Part shown: piece after piece, positions 63,687-64,000 of the stretch | Position numbering within the stretch: the stretch's first letter is position 1 | Layout: every line of letters begins with the position of its first letter | Assembly: GCF_000152805.1 (NCBI RefSeq) | Contig: NZ_CH902578.1 | Location: 3,707,906-3,771,905 of the forward strand | Length of the DNA: 64,000 nucleotides | DNA from: Maritimibacter alkaliphilus HTCC2654 | Lineage (GTDB): Bacteria > Pseudomonadota > Alphaproteobacteria > Rhodobacterales > Rhodobacteraceae | Reading direction: 5' to 3' | Notes under the pieces: generated by a model | What the model saw: only the letters and a program-made list of their open reading frames with translations | Told to the model about the DNA's origin: nothing | Database searches by the model: none | Made by a program: the position numbers and the translations under genes

Positions 63687-64000
63687 CTGTTCACGCTGGC
63701 CCGAGAAACGCCCGCCGACTGGTGGGAGGTCGAAGCCCTTTACGACCTGTGTTTCGCACCGGGGCGAGAGGCGCTGTCGTCCTACCGCCTGCGCGACGAC
63801 GTGTCCCCCGTCGATGGCCTGTCGCTGACCGCCCGCGACCCGGAGGGCATTCTGGGCGGCGCGATCCGGTTCTGGCCGGTTCATGTGGGGCGGCACGATG
63901 CGCTGCTTCTCGGCCCGGTCGCGGTCCACCCGACGCGACAGGGCGAAGGGCTGGGCGGGCTGCTCATCCAGCACAGCCTCGAACTCGCGCGCGATCAGGG
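63687..64000 (+). CDS. GNAT-family N-acetyltransferase, N-terminal part (cut by window end)
   Basis: The frame stays open to the last base, so only about 105 residues are visible. It begins LFTLARETPADWWEVEALYDLCF and includes GPVAVHPTRQGEGLGGLLIQ-like residues; the RQGEGLG segment is the acetyl-CoA pyrophosphate loop (Q/R-x-x-G-x-G). A CTG at 63687 is preceded by AAAGGAA at ideal spacing and gives the natural N-terminus; the nearest in-frame ATG, at 63579, would add 36 unlikely residues. The CTG start is therefore favoured but unusual. Confidence 0.72.
   Translation, partial: MFTLARETPADWWEVEALYDLCFAPGREALSSYRLRDDVSPVDGLSLTARDPEGILGGAIRFWPVHVGRHDALLLGPVAVHPTRQGEGLGGLLIQHSLELARDQ

Overview
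The window looks like chromosomal DNA of a GC-rich alphaproteobacterium, most likely a Rhodobacteraceae (roseobacter-type) species. The basis is strongly GC-biased codon use over about 59 kb, a two-gene split MetH, a Kdo/capsule block, a TauT-type transporter and ring-degradation genes. I infer the assignment from gene content; no rRNA or other marker is present to prove it.

Positions 1-4634 differ from the rest. They are visibly AT-richer and hold one very large protein with an Mrr-like nuclease domain, a STAND/NACHT-type P-loop NTPase and a long C-terminal part, which is the architecture of Avs-like antiphage proteins. Just downstream lies the 3' half of a tRNA-Phe without its 5' half. This is the scar expected where an island integrated into a tRNA gene, so I read this stretch as the right end of a genomic island carrying a defence gene.

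Positions 4816-10466 (+) form one compact operon: acyl carrier protein, a ketosynthase-like protein lacking its catalytic residues, an intact ketosynthase, a type III polyketide synthase, a SAM methyltransferase and an FAD oxidoreductase. It looks like a pathway for a modified phenolic or pyrone lipid. Positions 10615-14374 (+) encode methionine synthase as two overlapping genes, preceded by two inverted repeats.

Positions 14391-24673 (-) run kdsD, kdsB, kdsA and then four surface-polysaccharide transferases. One of these is a 1255-residue fusion of a capsule-synthesis domain, a GT2 glycosyltransferase and a sulfotransferase. A response regulator and hybrid histidine kinase pair lies upstream (24785-27429).

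Positions 27561-52145 are a catabolic supercluster: extradiol dioxygenase, C-C hydrolase, Rieske ferredoxin, cyclase, several SDRs, FAD hydroxylase, ketosteroid-dehydrogenase-like flavoprotein, FAH-family hydrolase, NAD epimerase-type dehydrogenase, SMP-30 lactonase, sulfatase or phosphonate monoester hydrolase, TauT-type ABC transporter, exporter-like DMT protein, cupin and VOC protein, with LysR, two TetR and HxlR regulators. Variants of the palindrome TTGGTCGATCGACCAA lie in four of its promoter regions, suggesting one shared regulon.

Positions 52146-64000 are mixed housekeeping: an Ndh-SelD fusion, a GlcD-like oxidase, apt and mtnP (adenine and methylthioadenosine salvage), small secreted proteins, a SulP transporter, a DUF4260 protein, a flavin reductase and the start of a GNAT acetyltransferase cut by the window edge. 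No CRISPR array, rRNA, intact tRNA or transposase was seen.
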